From the NCBI GenBank assembly GCA_050953505.1, contig JBMNMU010000001.1:2170001-2234000 (forward strand): a DNA stretch of 64,000 nt, given 5' to 3'. A program made the translations under genes and the position numbers. Below the pieces are notes generated by a model. The model was not told the origin of the DNA. It ran no database searches and was given only the letters and a program-made list of their open reading frames with translations. The first letter of the stretch is position 1, and the number at the start of each line of letters is the position of its first letter. The stretch comes from JBMNMU01 sp050953505. Lineage in GTDB: Bacteria; Bacillota; Clostridia; Peptostreptococcales; Anaerovoracaceae. Positions 51,810 through 59,970 of this stretch are shown in pieces.

Positions 51810-52067
51810 ATGACTTATACTTATACCACCAAGGGAACCTGTTCTAGACAGATACATATTGAAATTGAAGATAACATTATTAAGAAAGTAGATTTTGTTA
51901 ATGGATGTAACGGAAATGGTCAAGGTATCGCAAAGCTAGTGGAAGGAATGACCGTAGAAAGTGTTAGAGAGAGGTTGAAGGGTATTCGCTGTGATGGCAA
52001 AGCAACCTCCTGCCCTGATCAACTGGCAAAAGCCTTAGAAGAGGTATGCTCTAGCACAGAAATATAG
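51810..52067 (+). CDS. TSCPD-domain protein (TIGR03905 type)
   Basis: An 85-residue protein that is nearly all TSCPD domain. The name-giving motif is ATSCPDQLAKAL near the C-terminus, and CNGNGQGIAKLVEGM is the conserved middle. The domain also occurs at the C-terminus of B12-dependent ribonucleotide reductases; the free-standing form has no known role that I can state. The cysteines (GTCSR, NGCNG, IRCDG, TSCPD) suggest metal binding. Its start has AAAGGAATAATAAAGAGC upstream, a loosely spaced site. Confidence 0.9.
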   Translation: MTYTYTTKGTCSRQIHIEIEDNIIKKVDFVNGCNGNGQGIAKLVEGMTVESVRERLKGIRCDGKATSCPDQLAKALEEVCSSTEI

Positions 52068-52109
52068 AGAATGAACTTAGTACAATGAGAAAGTAGGAAG
52101 AAGAAATAT

Positions 52110-53057
52110 ATGACTGAAGATTTGAGCTTGCAGCCACAAAAGCGTACTCGACTCATCGCACATTTGTTGGCATTTATAACAATTTTTATATGGAGTACTA
52201 CATATGTTTCAACCAAGCTATTGCTGATTAATTTCACACCCACAGAAATACAATTCTTTAGATTGGTAATCGCCTATTTGGCCTTATTTATTGTAAAGCC
52301 AGGGTTTATAAAATATAAAAATATAAAAGAAGAGCTCACCTTTGCAGGAGCTGGACTATGTGGTATCACCTTGTATTTTGGCCTTCAAAACACGGCCTTA
52401 ATTCATACAACTGCTTCCAACATGGGTGTTTTGGTATCTGTTGCTCCTTTTTTTACCGCAATACTTTCATATTTTCTACTAGATAAACAAACTATTTATA
52501 GAAGATTTTTTATTGGATTTGTTGCAGCAATTATAGGGATTGCATTAATAGGGTTCAATGGAAATGTTGTCTTAGAATTAAATCCTTTAGGAGATATTAT
52601 GGCCTTAATCGCTGCCTTAGCCTGGGCGTTTTACTCCATTCTCCTAAAAAAAATAAGTGCTCATGGATATAACACCATTCAATGTACAAGGAAAATATTT
52701 TTTTATGGGATTCTTTTTTTAATACCAATTCTACCCGCATTGGACTTTCAATTCAACCTTGCTAGGTTTTTATCAGGATCCAATCTTTTCAACATGCTTT
52801 TCCTTGGATTGGGTGCTTCCGCACTATGCTTTGTAACCTGGAACTATGCTGTGAGCATACTTGGACCAGTAAAAACTAACACCTATATTTACCTTAGCCC
52901 TGTAATCACCATCATCACATCCGTCATCCTGCTTAAGGAAAGGATTACTTCCGTTGCGGCATTAGGTGTTTTCCTTATTTTAGCTGGCCTTTTTATCTCA
53001 GAAGGAAAGATACTCACCTTTAATAAGACAAAATCTAAAAAGACAAGTGAAGTGTAA
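52110..53057 (+). CDS. EamA-family (DMT) transporter
   Basis: A 315-residue membrane protein with ten predicted helices in two EamA repeats (about 17-140 and 160-300). The N-terminal LAFITIFIWSTTYVSTKLLL, and LVIAYLALFIVKPGF, are typical of drug/metabolite exporters. The second repeat opens IMALIAALAWAFYSILLKK. Start ATG with GTAGGAAGAAG. It follows the TSCPD gene by 42 bases, probably as one transcript, but no functional link is evident. Substrate unknown. Confidence 0.9.
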   Translation: MTEDLSLQPQKRTRLIAHLLAFITIFIWSTTYVSTKLLLINFTPTEIQFFRLVIAYLALFIVKPGFIKYKNIKEELTFAGAGLCGITLYFGLQNTALIHTTASNMGVLVSVAPFFTAILSYFLLDKQTIYRRFFIGFVAAIIGIALIGFNGNVVLELNPLGDIMALIAALAWAFYSILLKKISAHGYNTIQCTRKIFFYGILFLIPILPALDFQFNLARFLSGSNLFNMLFLGLGASALCFVTWNYAVSILGPVKTNTYIYLSPVITIITSVILLKERITSVAALGVFLILAGLFISEGKILTFNKTKSKKTSEV

Positions 53058-53141
53058 AATGCTTCCCTTGTCTTTCTTTCATCTTGGGATATTATTAATA
53101 AGTTATTATCATTGTTCAAAATCCTTAAAATAAAGTAAGTT

Positions 53142-53888
53142 CTATATATATCGTTTAATTGTAATAAACACTCTATCTTTTTTGCTAGTGCCGCCAACCT
53201 CTTGAAGAATGGCCTTTCCTTTGCCACGAAAGACAAGCTTATCTCCCAACCGTACCGTTTGATCGGGCTTTCCTGCTAGTAGTCCATTAACATAAACCCC
53301 TCCGCCGGTGATGGCTTCTGAGGCTTTCGTTCTTGATAGGGCAAAAGCTAATGCTACAACATTATCTAGGCGCAACGAAGCCACTGTAGCTCTTTTTTCT
53401 TCAAAACGACCCTCTGGAACGATTAGCTCCTTTATGGGCAACAATTCCACCTGAAGAGCTGTTCTCCCCGCCTTATCATAGTGGAATAAAAGAAAATCAC
53501 CGATTTCTTTCAGGATGATGGCATCTGCTCCGTTCTTGCGGACTAGAATATCTCCTATCATTTCTCGCTTAATTCCAAGGCCTAAGAGCGACCCTAAATA
53601 GTCTCTATGGGACAGCTCCTTATGGCCATCATGGCTTATCCTCAATAGTGAAAGGGGATTGTCATCTTCAAGGCTTGCATAGTCAGGTAAAAAAACTGCA
53701 ATGGTACGCTCCGCGTCTTCATACCCTCCATAAAAAATGTACCTTAACCCTTTTACTTCTTTACAGAGCTTTTCCGCCAGCGTTCTCTGCCTCATATCTA
53801 AAAAATTGCTATAGGTAGTTGTATAATAATCAAGGCTTTGTTGGATTTTATCCTCAATTCCTGCTAATAATATTTCATCTTCCTTCAT
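53142..53888 (-). CDS. YlmH-like S4 RNA-binding protein
   Basis: A 248-residue protein of the YlmH family. The N-terminal part (about 1-100) has FLDMRQRTLAEKLCKE and YIFYGGYEDAERTIAVFLPDY. A middle part follows (GLGIKREMIGDILV), then a C-terminal S4 RNA-binding domain (SLRLDNVVALAFALSRTKASEAITGGGVYVNG, then GDKLVFRGKGKA). YlmH has been tied to ribosome quality control and cell division in Firmicutes. It is usually beside divIVA/sepF, but here it ends a tight NYN-GNAT-YlmH operon (gaps of 2 bases), which is an unusual place for it. Confidence 0.9.
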   Translation of the reverse strand: MKEDEILLAGIEDKIQQSLDYYTTTYSNFLDMRQRTLAEKLCKEVKGLRYIFYGGYEDAERTIAVFLPDYASLEDDNPLSLLRISHDGHKELSHRDYLGSLLGLGIKREMIGDILVRKNGADAIILKEIGDFLLFHYDKAGRTALQVELLPIKELIVPEGRFEEKRATVASLRLDNVVALAFALSRTKASEAITGGGVYVNGLLAGKPDQTVRLGDKLVFRGKGKAILQEVGGTSKKDRVFITIKRYI

Positions 53889-53890
53889 AT

Positions 53891-54397
53891 TTATAATTTC
53901 TCCGCCAAGGCAGGAAGTGCCTCTCCATCTACCCTATAGACAGTCCATTCATCCATTGGTCTTGCCCCCATCTGCTTGTAAAAATCAATTGCAGGCTCGT
54001 TCCAATCCAAGCACCACCAGTCCAGGCGGCCACAATTTCTTTCCACGGCAATCTTCGCAAGGCAGGACAGAAGTGCTTTTCCAGCACCTAATCCTCGAGC
54101 TTCAGGCTTTACAAATAAATCCTCAAGGTACAGGTTTGCCTTCCCTAAAAAAGTAGAGAAATTATGAAAGAATAAAGCAAAGCCCACCGGCTCTTCTTTA
54201 TGTTCTGCAATAATTACTTCTGCTTGCTTTTTTTCAAAAAGGTTTTCCATAAGAATTCCTTCAGTAGCTACAACTTCATCGGACATATTTTCATAAGCTG
54301 CCAGCTCCTTAATAAATCCTAATATTAAAGGAACATCTGATGGTACAGCCATTCTTATTCTAATATTACTCGTACTAGTTTCATAATAAATGCTCAT
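53891..54397 (-). CDS. GNAT-family N-acetyltransferase
   Basis: A 168-residue acetyltransferase resembling the spermidine/diamine N-acetyltransferase-like branch. IRMAVPSDVPLILGFIKELAAYEN opens the fold, LYLEDLFVKPEARGLGAGKALLSCLA is the acetyl-CoA pyrophosphate loop (R-G-x-G-A-G-K), and WNEPAIDFYKQMGARPMDEW is the C-terminal part. It starts 2 bases downstream of the NYN gene and ends 2 bases before the YlmH-like gene. The acceptor is unknown; the tight coupling may hint at an RNA- or ribosome-related target. Confidence 0.9.
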   Translation of the reverse strand: MSIYYETSTSNIRIRMAVPSDVPLILGFIKELAAYENMSDEVVATEGILMENLFEKKQAEVIIAEHKEEPVGFALFFHNFSTFLGKANLYLEDLFVKPEARGLGAGKALLSCLAKIAVERNCGRLDWWCLDWNEPAIDFYKQMGARPMDEWTVYRVDGEALPALAEKL

Positions 54398-54399
54398 TA

Positions 54400-55140
54400 T
54401 TATTTTTCCTTCACATAAATTAATTTATTGTTAGAGCCGCTGATTTTATTGGTTCGTAGCTCAAATAGGTTCAAGGATTTAAGAAATGGCGTAAGCTTAT
54501 TGAATCCAAAGTTTCTGACATCAAAGTCAGGATATCTCTTTTGGAGCTTATTCCCAATATCACCAATAAACATCCATTCATCCTCATCAGAGTTTTCCTG
54601 CACAATGGTTATGATCGCTTGCTTAATAGTTTCAAGATTGGTCATCTTATCATCTCCAAGGGGTTCAGAAGGAGTTTTCTCTGTAGGTACTATGGACTGA
54701 CTTCCCATGGCCAATATGTCTAAATATCTAAATTTATTGCAAGCAGATATAAAAGCCTTTGGTGTCTTGCTTTCCCCCATTCCTACCACATCCATACCAG
54801 ACTCTCTCAGTCTTGCTGCTAGACGAGTAAAATCACTATCACTGGTTACTAAGCAAAAGCCTTCTACATTCCCTGAATATAAAATATCCATGGCATCAAT
54901 AATCATGGCCGAATCGGTGGAGTTTTTCCCTGTGGTGTATTCATACTGCTGTATCGGAGTAATGGAATGCTCCAGAAGGGTTCCCTTCCACCCAGCTAAT
55001 GCAGGCTTTGTCCAGTCTCCATAAATCCTCTTATAGGTTGCGATGCCCTCATTTGAAATTTCATCTAAAATAATCTTAATATATTTGTCAGAAATGTTAT
55101 CAGCATCAATCAATACTGCATACCTTTTGTCATTTGTCAT
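54400..55140 (-). CDS. NYN-domain (LabA-like) protein with C-terminal OST-HTH/LOTUS domain
   Basis: A 246-residue predicted PIN-like ribonuclease. The NYN domain covers residues 5-145 with the acidic active-site residues: AVLIDADNIS near the start, NSTDSAMIIDAMD in the middle, and FCLVTSDSDFTRLAARLRE. The C-terminal part (about 170-240: IKQAIITIVQENSDEDEWMFIGDIG to LTPFLKSLNLFELR) is an OST-HTH/LOTUS RNA-binding winged helix. Such proteins are thought to process RNA. First gene of the NYN-GNAT-YlmH operon. Start ATG with GAGGTGG upstream. Confidence 0.9.
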   Translation of the reverse strand: MTNDKRYAVLIDADNISDKYIKIILDEISNEGIATYKRIYGDWTKPALAGWKGTLLEHSITPIQQYEYTTGKNSTDSAMIIDAMDILYSGNVEGFCLVTSDSDFTRLAARLRESGMDVVGMGESKTPKAFISACNKFRYLDILAMGSQSIVPTEKTPSEPLGDDKMTNLETIKQAIITIVQENSDEDEWMFIGDIGNKLQKRYPDFDVRNFGFNKLTPFLKSLNLFELRTNKISGSNNKLIYVKEK

Positions 55141-55253
55141 TTTACCACCTCACTATCTTGGTTTAGTATAACACATTTGGGAAGGTTTACAATGAATGGA
55201 AATGGTCATATAATAAAGAATACATTGTCGTAAGTGCAAATAGGAGGATTTTT

Positions 55254-56435
55254 GTGGGAAAACTACTTATTAAGATCTTTATTAAAAATTATGAGAATGT
55301 TACCGATATAAAGGTTAGGGAAAGATATGGTCTACTAGCCAGCCTTGTGGGTATCATCACCAATTCAATTCTCAGTGCATTTAAAATTGCTCTTGGCCTA
55401 ATCGTTAATAGCATCGCTATCGTCGCCGATGGTGTAAACAATTTGGCAGACGCATCTTCTTCCGTCCTTACCTTCGTAGGCTTCAAAATGGCCTCAAAGC
55501 CTGCGGATGAGGAACATCCTTATGGCCATGCCCGAATTGAGTATATTATGGGGCTTTTAGTTTCTTTTATCATAATAATCGTCGGCTTACAGCTAATTCG
55601 ATCTTCTATAGAGAAAATACTAAACCCGGATCCCTTGGAATTCAATGCCATCAGTATTGTAATACTTTTATTAGCTATAGGGTTAAAATTGTGGCAAGCC
55701 CTTTTTAATTTCAAAATAAGTAAGGACATTAATTCCTCCGCATTAAAAGCAACTGGAACGGATAGTCGAAATGACGCTATTTCCACTGGCGTTGTCCTTA
55801 TGGGTATTATTATTGGTCGTATCACAGGTATTCAGCTAGACGGATATCTGGGAGCCCTAGTTGCCCTTTTCATTATATATTCTGGAATACAGCTCATTGG
55901 AGAAACCTCAAGCCCCCTTTTAGGGAATGCACCAGACCCCTCCTTGGTAGATGAAATCAAAAGAAGGATTGTCTCTGAAGAAGGTGTCCTTGGGGTGCAT
56001 GATTTAGTAGTCCATAATTATGGGCCGGGCAGAATATTTGCCTCTGTTCATATTGAAGTAGATGCTTACGGGGACTTGATTCAAAGCCATGATATTATAG
56101 ATAATATTGAAAGAGATATTTCTGAAGAATTGAATATCCACTTAGTGGTCCACATGGATCCTTTAGATACGAAGGATCCTCTGACGCAACAGCTGAATGA
56201 GCAAATCGAAAACATCTTGTCCACAATGGATGGTGTTATCGGTATGCACGATTTGCGTGTTGTAGCCGGATACTCCCATCATAACGTTATTTTTGATGTT
56301 GTCATTCCCCCGGGAAGTACCATTCAAAAGAAGGATATTATAAAGAAAATAAGGGAAGAATTAACTCTCCCTGAAAATGAATTTTATTTTGTCGTCACCC
56401 TTGACAAAAGCTACGACCACAACAACGTCCAATGA
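55254..56435 (+). CDS. Cation diffusion facilitator with two C-terminal domains
   Basis: A 393-residue divalent-metal/proton antiporter. Six membrane helices cover about residues 20-215, with metal sites IVADGVNNLADASSS (helix 2) and GTDSRNDAIST (helix 5), and the HPYGHARIEY linker. The cytoplasmic part carries two successive dimerisation-like domains (about 215-300: VLGVHDLVVHNYG..., and 305-390: VIGMHDLRVVAGYSHHNVIFDVVI), longer than the single-domain YiiP/CzcD form. GTG start with AGGAGG. Preferred metal (Zn, Fe, Mn) cannot be set. A repeat cluster begins directly after the stop codon. Confidence 0.9.
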   Translation: MGKLLIKIFIKNYENVTDIKVRERYGLLASLVGIITNSILSAFKIALGLIVNSIAIVADGVNNLADASSSVLTFVGFKMASKPADEEHPYGHARIEYIMGLLVSFIIIIVGLQLIRSSIEKILNPDPLEFNAISIVILLLAIGLKLWQALFNFKISKDINSSALKATGTDSRNDAISTGVVLMGIIIGRITGIQLDGYLGALVALFIIYSGIQLIGETSSPLLGNAPDPSLVDEIKRRIVSEEGVLGVHDLVVHNYGPGRIFASVHIEVDAYGDLIQSHDIIDNIERDISEELNIHLVVHMDPLDTKDPLTQQLNEQIENILSTMDGVIGMHDLRVVAGYSHHNVIFDVVIPPGSTIQKKDIIKKIREELTLPENEFYFVVTLDKSYDHNNVQ

Positions 56436-56573
56436 CAGCCACCAGACCGAGAGATGATTGGCCGCCAGCCATTAGACCGAGAGATGATTGGCCGTGGCTG
56501 GGCCCATACGGCCATAGTCCGAGGGATGATTGGCCGTGGCCGCCAGCCATAGTCCGAAAGATAATTGGCTGTG
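56436..56573 (+). repeat. Four direct copies of the GACCGAGAGATGATTGGCC repeat
   Basis: Copies start at 56436, 56466, about 56511 and 56546, with increasing divergence (the last reads GTCCGAAAGATAATTGGC). The first two contain the exact core also found in both arms of 2738-2806. The array starts immediately after the CDF stop codon and ends about 30 bases before the ogt start. Confidence 0.85.
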
Positions 56574-56603
56574 TAGTTTAGATAAAAAGAAAGGATCAGA
56601 GAA

Positions 56604-57086
56604 ATGTCAAAGATATTCTATTATGAATATGATATCAGTGGCTTTAAAATAGGGATTGGAGAAAAAGATGGCCACATCACTCATATCATTTTCCCAAAAG
56701 AAGAAGAACTCCCTTCTATTAACTTTGAAATGGAGGAAACTCCTCTATTAAAGGAAACTTCAAAACAGCTGGAAGAATATTTTCAAGGGTCGCGAAAAGA
56801 ATTCAGTCTACCACTTAACCCCATAGGAGGCACTCCCTTTATGCGGAAGGTATGGGCCGCTCTGCAAGAAATCCCATATGGGGAAACGCGAAGCTATAAG
56901 GACATCGCAGTTTCTGTAGGTAGTCCAAAAGCCTGTCGCGCAGTTGGTATGGCTAATAACCGCAATCCCATATCCATCGTTGTGCCCTGCCATCGTGTTA
57001 TTGGCTCCAGCGGTAGCCTTATTGGATACGGCGGCGGCCTGGATTTAAAAGCATTTCTTCTTGATTTAGAAAGGAATAAAAAATGA
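56604..57086 (+). CDS. ogt: Methylated-DNA--protein-cysteine methyltransferase (Ogt)
   Basis: It repairs O6-alkylguanine by moving the alkyl group to its own cysteine. The active-site PCHRVIGSSG lies near residue 134, and the helix-turn-helix FMRKVWAALQEIPYGETRSYKDIA binds DNA; GMANNRNPISIVVPCHRV is the usual run-up. Length 160 fits the Ogt class. Its stop codon overlaps the start of the decarboxylase gene (ATGA), so the two are coupled. Start ATG with AAAGGATCAGAGA. Confidence 0.96.
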   Translation: MSKIFYYEYDISGFKIGIGEKDGHITHIIFPKEEELPSINFEMEETPLLKETSKQLEEYFQGSRKEFSLPLNPIGGTPFMRKVWAALQEIPYGETRSYKDIAVSVGSPKACRAVGMANNRNPISIVVPCHRVIGSSGSLIGYGGGLDLKAFLLDLERNKK

Positions 57087-58561
57087 ATCTAAATATGCCT
57101 ATTGGGGGTTTTTTAAATAATCATGCAAAAAAGGACACTGTTTCCTTCCACATGCCCGGCCATAAGGGCTCCTCTCTATATAAACGCTTTCATCTAGATG
57201 ATTTCCTCGGAAATTTGGTAAACTGGGACGTTACTGAAATCAAGGGTGCTGATAACCTATTTCAAGCGGAAGGGATCATCAGGGAAGTTGAAGAGCAATA
57301 TGCGAACTTATATAATGTGGAGAAATCTTATTTGCTGATTAATGGTACAAGTGGCGGGATTATTGCAGCAATATTAGCCTCTGTTCCCAAGGGGAAAAAG
57401 CTGATCATGGCGAGAAACTGCCATAAATCTGTTTTTAATGCTCTGACCCTTGCTGATATCCAGCCTGTTTACGCATACCCTGAGCTCAATGAAGAATTTG
57501 GCATTTCAGGGGCCATTTCTCCTGAAGAAATTGAAACACTGCTGAAGGAAAACCCTGAAGCAGAAGCTGTTATTTTACCTAGCCCCAATTATTATGGTAT
57601 TTGCTCTGATATAGAAAGCATCGCTAAAGTTGTGCATAAGTATCATAAGGTTCTTATCGTGGACCAAGCCCACGGCGCCCACCTAAGCATGTTCCGCAAA
57701 TACGGAGATCATGGCCTACCTATGTCAGCGGAAGAAGCCGGTGCTGATATTGTTATTAACAGTATACATAAAACCCTGGCTTCCTTTACCCAAAGCGCCG
57801 TATTAAACCTTAACTCAAATAGGGTAAAGCCCTTCCTATTGGAAGACAAGCTTCAATGTATTCAAAGCACCAGCCCTTCCTACATTCTCATGGCTTCCTT
57901 AGATGCCAATGCTTATCTCATGAGGGAGCACGGGCAGCAGTTGATGGAGGAATGGGCAGAATCCCTTGACTATTTTTATAAAGAGGCAAGGGAAATTAAG
58001 GGGTTAAAATTTATTGATAAAATTCCTGGTATGGACTGGACGAAGATAAATATTAGCTTTGATGCCTTTGGAATTACAGGGGATGAATTAGAAAAGATCC
58101 TTATGGAAAAATACAATATATATATCGAGCTTTTCACCGGTGACTTAGTGATGTGTATGACCGGAGTTGGAAATAGAAAAGAGGATTATCAAAAGCTTCT
58201 CAAAGCATTAAATGAAATTAGTATGTCAAATCTTGATTCTCCTAAAAAAGGACTGGGAGACCATCTTGAAAGGGAAGCACTCCATAAAAAGGCTGCACAA
58301 GGTGTAGCCCAAGGCCCAACAAAAGCTAAAAGACCAGATTTATATCCCATCCCTAGAACCAGAAAGCAGATTCCATTAGAAGAAGCAGATGGCTTGATCT
58401 GTGCATCAAGTATTATCCCTTATCCCCCTGGAATCCCTTTCGTCTGCCCCGGAGAAAAGATTGATAGAGATGCCATTGAATATATAAAAAGTCTACGAGA
58501 AAAAGGAGAAAAAGTTATTGGTATCAATGAACAGGGCGAGGTTTTTGTAGGAGCTGATTAA
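57083..58561 (+). CDS. Orn/Lys/Arg decarboxylase family protein
   Basis: A 492-residue fold-type I PLP enzyme of the short Firmicute type (SpeA/YaaO/Cad-like). Marks are FHMPGHKGSSLYKRF near the N-terminus, INGTSGGIIAAILA, VDQAHGAHLSMF (cofactor Asp and His) and the PLP lysine in NSIHKTLASFTQSAVLN. The C-terminal domain includes CASSIIPYPPGIPFVCPGE. The wing domain of long inducible decarboxylases is missing. The amino acid used (Lys, Arg or Orn) cannot be told. Coupled to ogt by a 4-base overlap. Confidence 0.92.
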   Translation: MNLNMPIGGFLNNHAKKDTVSFHMPGHKGSSLYKRFHLDDFLGNLVNWDVTEIKGADNLFQAEGIIREVEEQYANLYNVEKSYLLINGTSGGIIAAILASVPKGKKLIMARNCHKSVFNALTLADIQPVYAYPELNEEFGISGAISPEEIETLLKENPEAEAVILPSPNYYGICSDIESIAKVVHKYHKVLIVDQAHGAHLSMFRKYGDHGLPMSAEEAGADIVINSIHKTLASFTQSAVLNLNSNRVKPFLLEDKLQCIQSTSPSYILMASLDANAYLMREHGQQLMEEWAESLDYFYKEAREIKGLKFIDKIPGMDWTKINISFDAFGITGDELEKILMEKYNIYIELFTGDLVMCMTGVGNRKEDYQKLLKALNEISMSNLDSPKKGLGDHLEREALHKKAAQGVAQGPTKAKRPDLYPIPRTRKQIPLEEADGLICASSIIPYPPGIPFVCPGEKIDRDAIEYIKSLREKGEKVIGINEQGEVFVGAD

Positions 58562-58579
58562 ACTTTTGTTTTGTCCCCT

Positions 58580-58705
58580 CTGGCGCAGGAAGGCTGCAAG
58601 ATGCCCTGCCGGTCAACTAATCTGGCGCGGGAAGGCTGCAAGATGCCCTGCCGGTCAACTAATCTGGCGCAGGAAGGCTGCAAGATGCCCTATCATTCAG
58701 CTAAT
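58580..58705 (+). repeat. Three tandem 42-bp repeats
   Basis: Copies begin at 58580, 58622 and 58664 with CTGGCGC; the first two differ at one base, the third is diverged at its end. The period is a multiple of three and yields an open frame (LAQEGCKMPCRSTN repeated) with no ribosome binding site, so I treat it as a minisatellite. Confidence 0.9.
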
Positions 58706-58731
58706 CAATACCTGATATGGTTTTTAAACAC

Positions 58732-58773
58732 AAATGCCATGAAGCTGCTGTAATTGTCAGCCTCATGGCATTT
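58732..58773 (+). terminator. Stem-loop terminator after the decarboxylase gene
   Basis: AAATGCCATGA and TCATGGCATTT are inverted, with AGCTG/CAGC extending the stem. A direct TTTCATTGTTTGTAT duplication follows (58771-58805). Confidence 0.7.
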
Positions 58774-58888
58774 CATTGTTTGTATCAGATTTCATTGTTT
58801 GTATTAGATTTTGTTATAAACATTATGACAAAATTTTGTTTATTATAATGGAAACAAGAGTTAATTAATCAAATCAAAGGATTCAAAC

Positions 58889-59206
58889 CTACTCAAACTT
58901 TTTGGTGGCATCTAGGTATTTACCTAAGATCCCTATGTTTGCATAGTACATGGAGAACTTATCCTTCTTTTGCACCTGTATTAATCCTGATTTTACCAGA
59001 CGTTTAATGTGCTGTGAGATGGTAGCTTGTGAATACTCAAAAGCTTCTACCACATCTTTATTACACACTGGTGTCCGGTTTCTATTACATTGCATAATAA
59101 ACCGATATATTTTTATTCTTGCAGGATGTGCAAGGGCATCGGAAACACGAGCAATTAATTCAATTTCTTCATCTAACAGTTCATCAGTTTCTTTTCTGAT
59201 TCTCAT
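58889..59206 (-). CDS. ArsR-family winged-helix regulator
   Basis: A 105-residue homodimeric repressor. ARVSDALAHPARIKIYRFIM is the ArsR opening, VVEAFEYSQATISQHIKRLVKSGLI the recognition helix region, and KKDKFSMYYANIGILGKYLD the wing and dimer helix. Its cysteines (MQCNRN, PVCNKD) do not form the alpha-3 ELCVCDL metal box, so the signal may be redox or another ligand. Start ATG with GGGGAGAG. A nested inverted repeat lies 75 bases upstream, likely its own operator. No metal pump or efflux gene is adjacent. Confidence 0.88.
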   Translation of the reverse strand: MRIRKETDELLDEEIELIARVSDALAHPARIKIYRFIMQCNRNRTPVCNKDVVEAFEYSQATISQHIKRLVKSGLIQVQKKDKFSMYYANIGILGKYLDATKKFE

Positions 59207-59280
59207 AAAGCTCTCCCCTTTTTTTATCGTTGAATCTCAGGGCTCTCTGCTATATCCTTAGTAAAAGCCCTTATTGGCAC

Positions 59281-59336
59281 CTATATAATAATCGAAACTC
59301 CTATCGTAAATGAACGATACATCGATTATTATATAG
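59281..59336. promoter_or_regulatory. Nested 15-bp inverted repeat, candidate operator of the ArsR gene
   Basis: CTATATAATAATCGA (59281-59295) and TCGATTATTATATAG (59322-59336) are perfect inverted arms. Inside, ATCGT (59303-59307) and ACGAT (59314-59318) form a second pair. AGCCCT/AGGGCC lie outside. AT-rich dyads are usual ArsR targets, and this one is upstream of the regulator. Confidence 0.55.
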
Positions 59337-59424
59337 TGGATAGGGCCTAAATGTCAAGAGGTCACCCCTGAATCATATTGGCTCTTTCCAGGGAAACTTA
59401 CTTATGTGACTCAACCTATCGAGT

Positions 59425-59901
59425 TTATAGGCTCTGTGAATCTTCTAGAAATTTCTCGTACCGAATCCTTTGCTCTTCCCTTGAAAAGCCAAGCCCATAT
59501 TGATAGCAGTCAATGACATCTGCATCCTTAACAATCTCCTCGATTGGGCCACCTACTTCAGCTTTATTGCTATGATTTTTTACAGCTATAGAAATGATAT
59601 CGATCTCTTCATCAGAGAAAATGCCTAATTCTTTTAGGAATTTTTGCACCGGTAGGTATCCTGCTTCACTATGATCTTTTTGTTTTCCTGTAATAATACG
59701 ACCATAGTCATGTACTGCACAAGCAAAAGAAGCCAGGTCCGGGTCAACACCTCTTTTTTGCGCTAGTATGTATCCAAGCCTTGCACAGCTTGCCATATGT
59801 ACCCTTTCCCAGTCCATGGGCTGATCTCTCTCTGTCACTAGTCCTTCATATCGAGCAATTTCATTTAACAGCGCCCCTTGTAATACAAGTAACCTTTTCA
59901 T
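59425..59901 (-). CDS. HD-domain hydrolase
   Basis: A 158-residue protein from ATG 59901 (GAGGG upstream; the frame extends to 59934 without a site). The HD core is visible as RVHMASCARLGYILAQKRG, FACAVHDYGRIITGK with the His-Asp pair, and AVKNHSNKAEVGGPIEEIVKDADVIDCY. Likely a metal-dependent phosphohydrolase; the substrate is unknown. It lies 69 bases downstream of the beta-hydroxyacid dehydrogenase gene on the same strand. Confidence 0.85.
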   Translation of the reverse strand: MKRLLVLQGALLNEIARYEGLVTERDQPMDWERVHMASCARLGYILAQKRGVDPDLASFACAVHDYGRIITGKQKDHSEAGYLPVQKFLKELGIFSDEEIDIISIAVKNHSNKAEVGGPIEEIVKDADVIDCYQYGLGFSREEQRIRYEKFLEDSQSL

Positions 59902-59970
59902 TTTTAACCCTCTTTCGAACATTCTTAATACCAATTATTTCTAATAATGCATTTAACTATTTAGAATTTC

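Noticed and set aside
54400..55140. NYN protein as toxin of a toxin-antitoxin pair
   Set aside because: It is a full-length NYN-LOTUS protein in an operon with acetyltransferase and S4 genes, and no antitoxin-like small gene precedes it.
58571..58753. 60-codon frame across the 42-bp repeats
   Set aside because: TTG start without ribosome binding site; the product is just the tandem repeat followed by spacer sequence.
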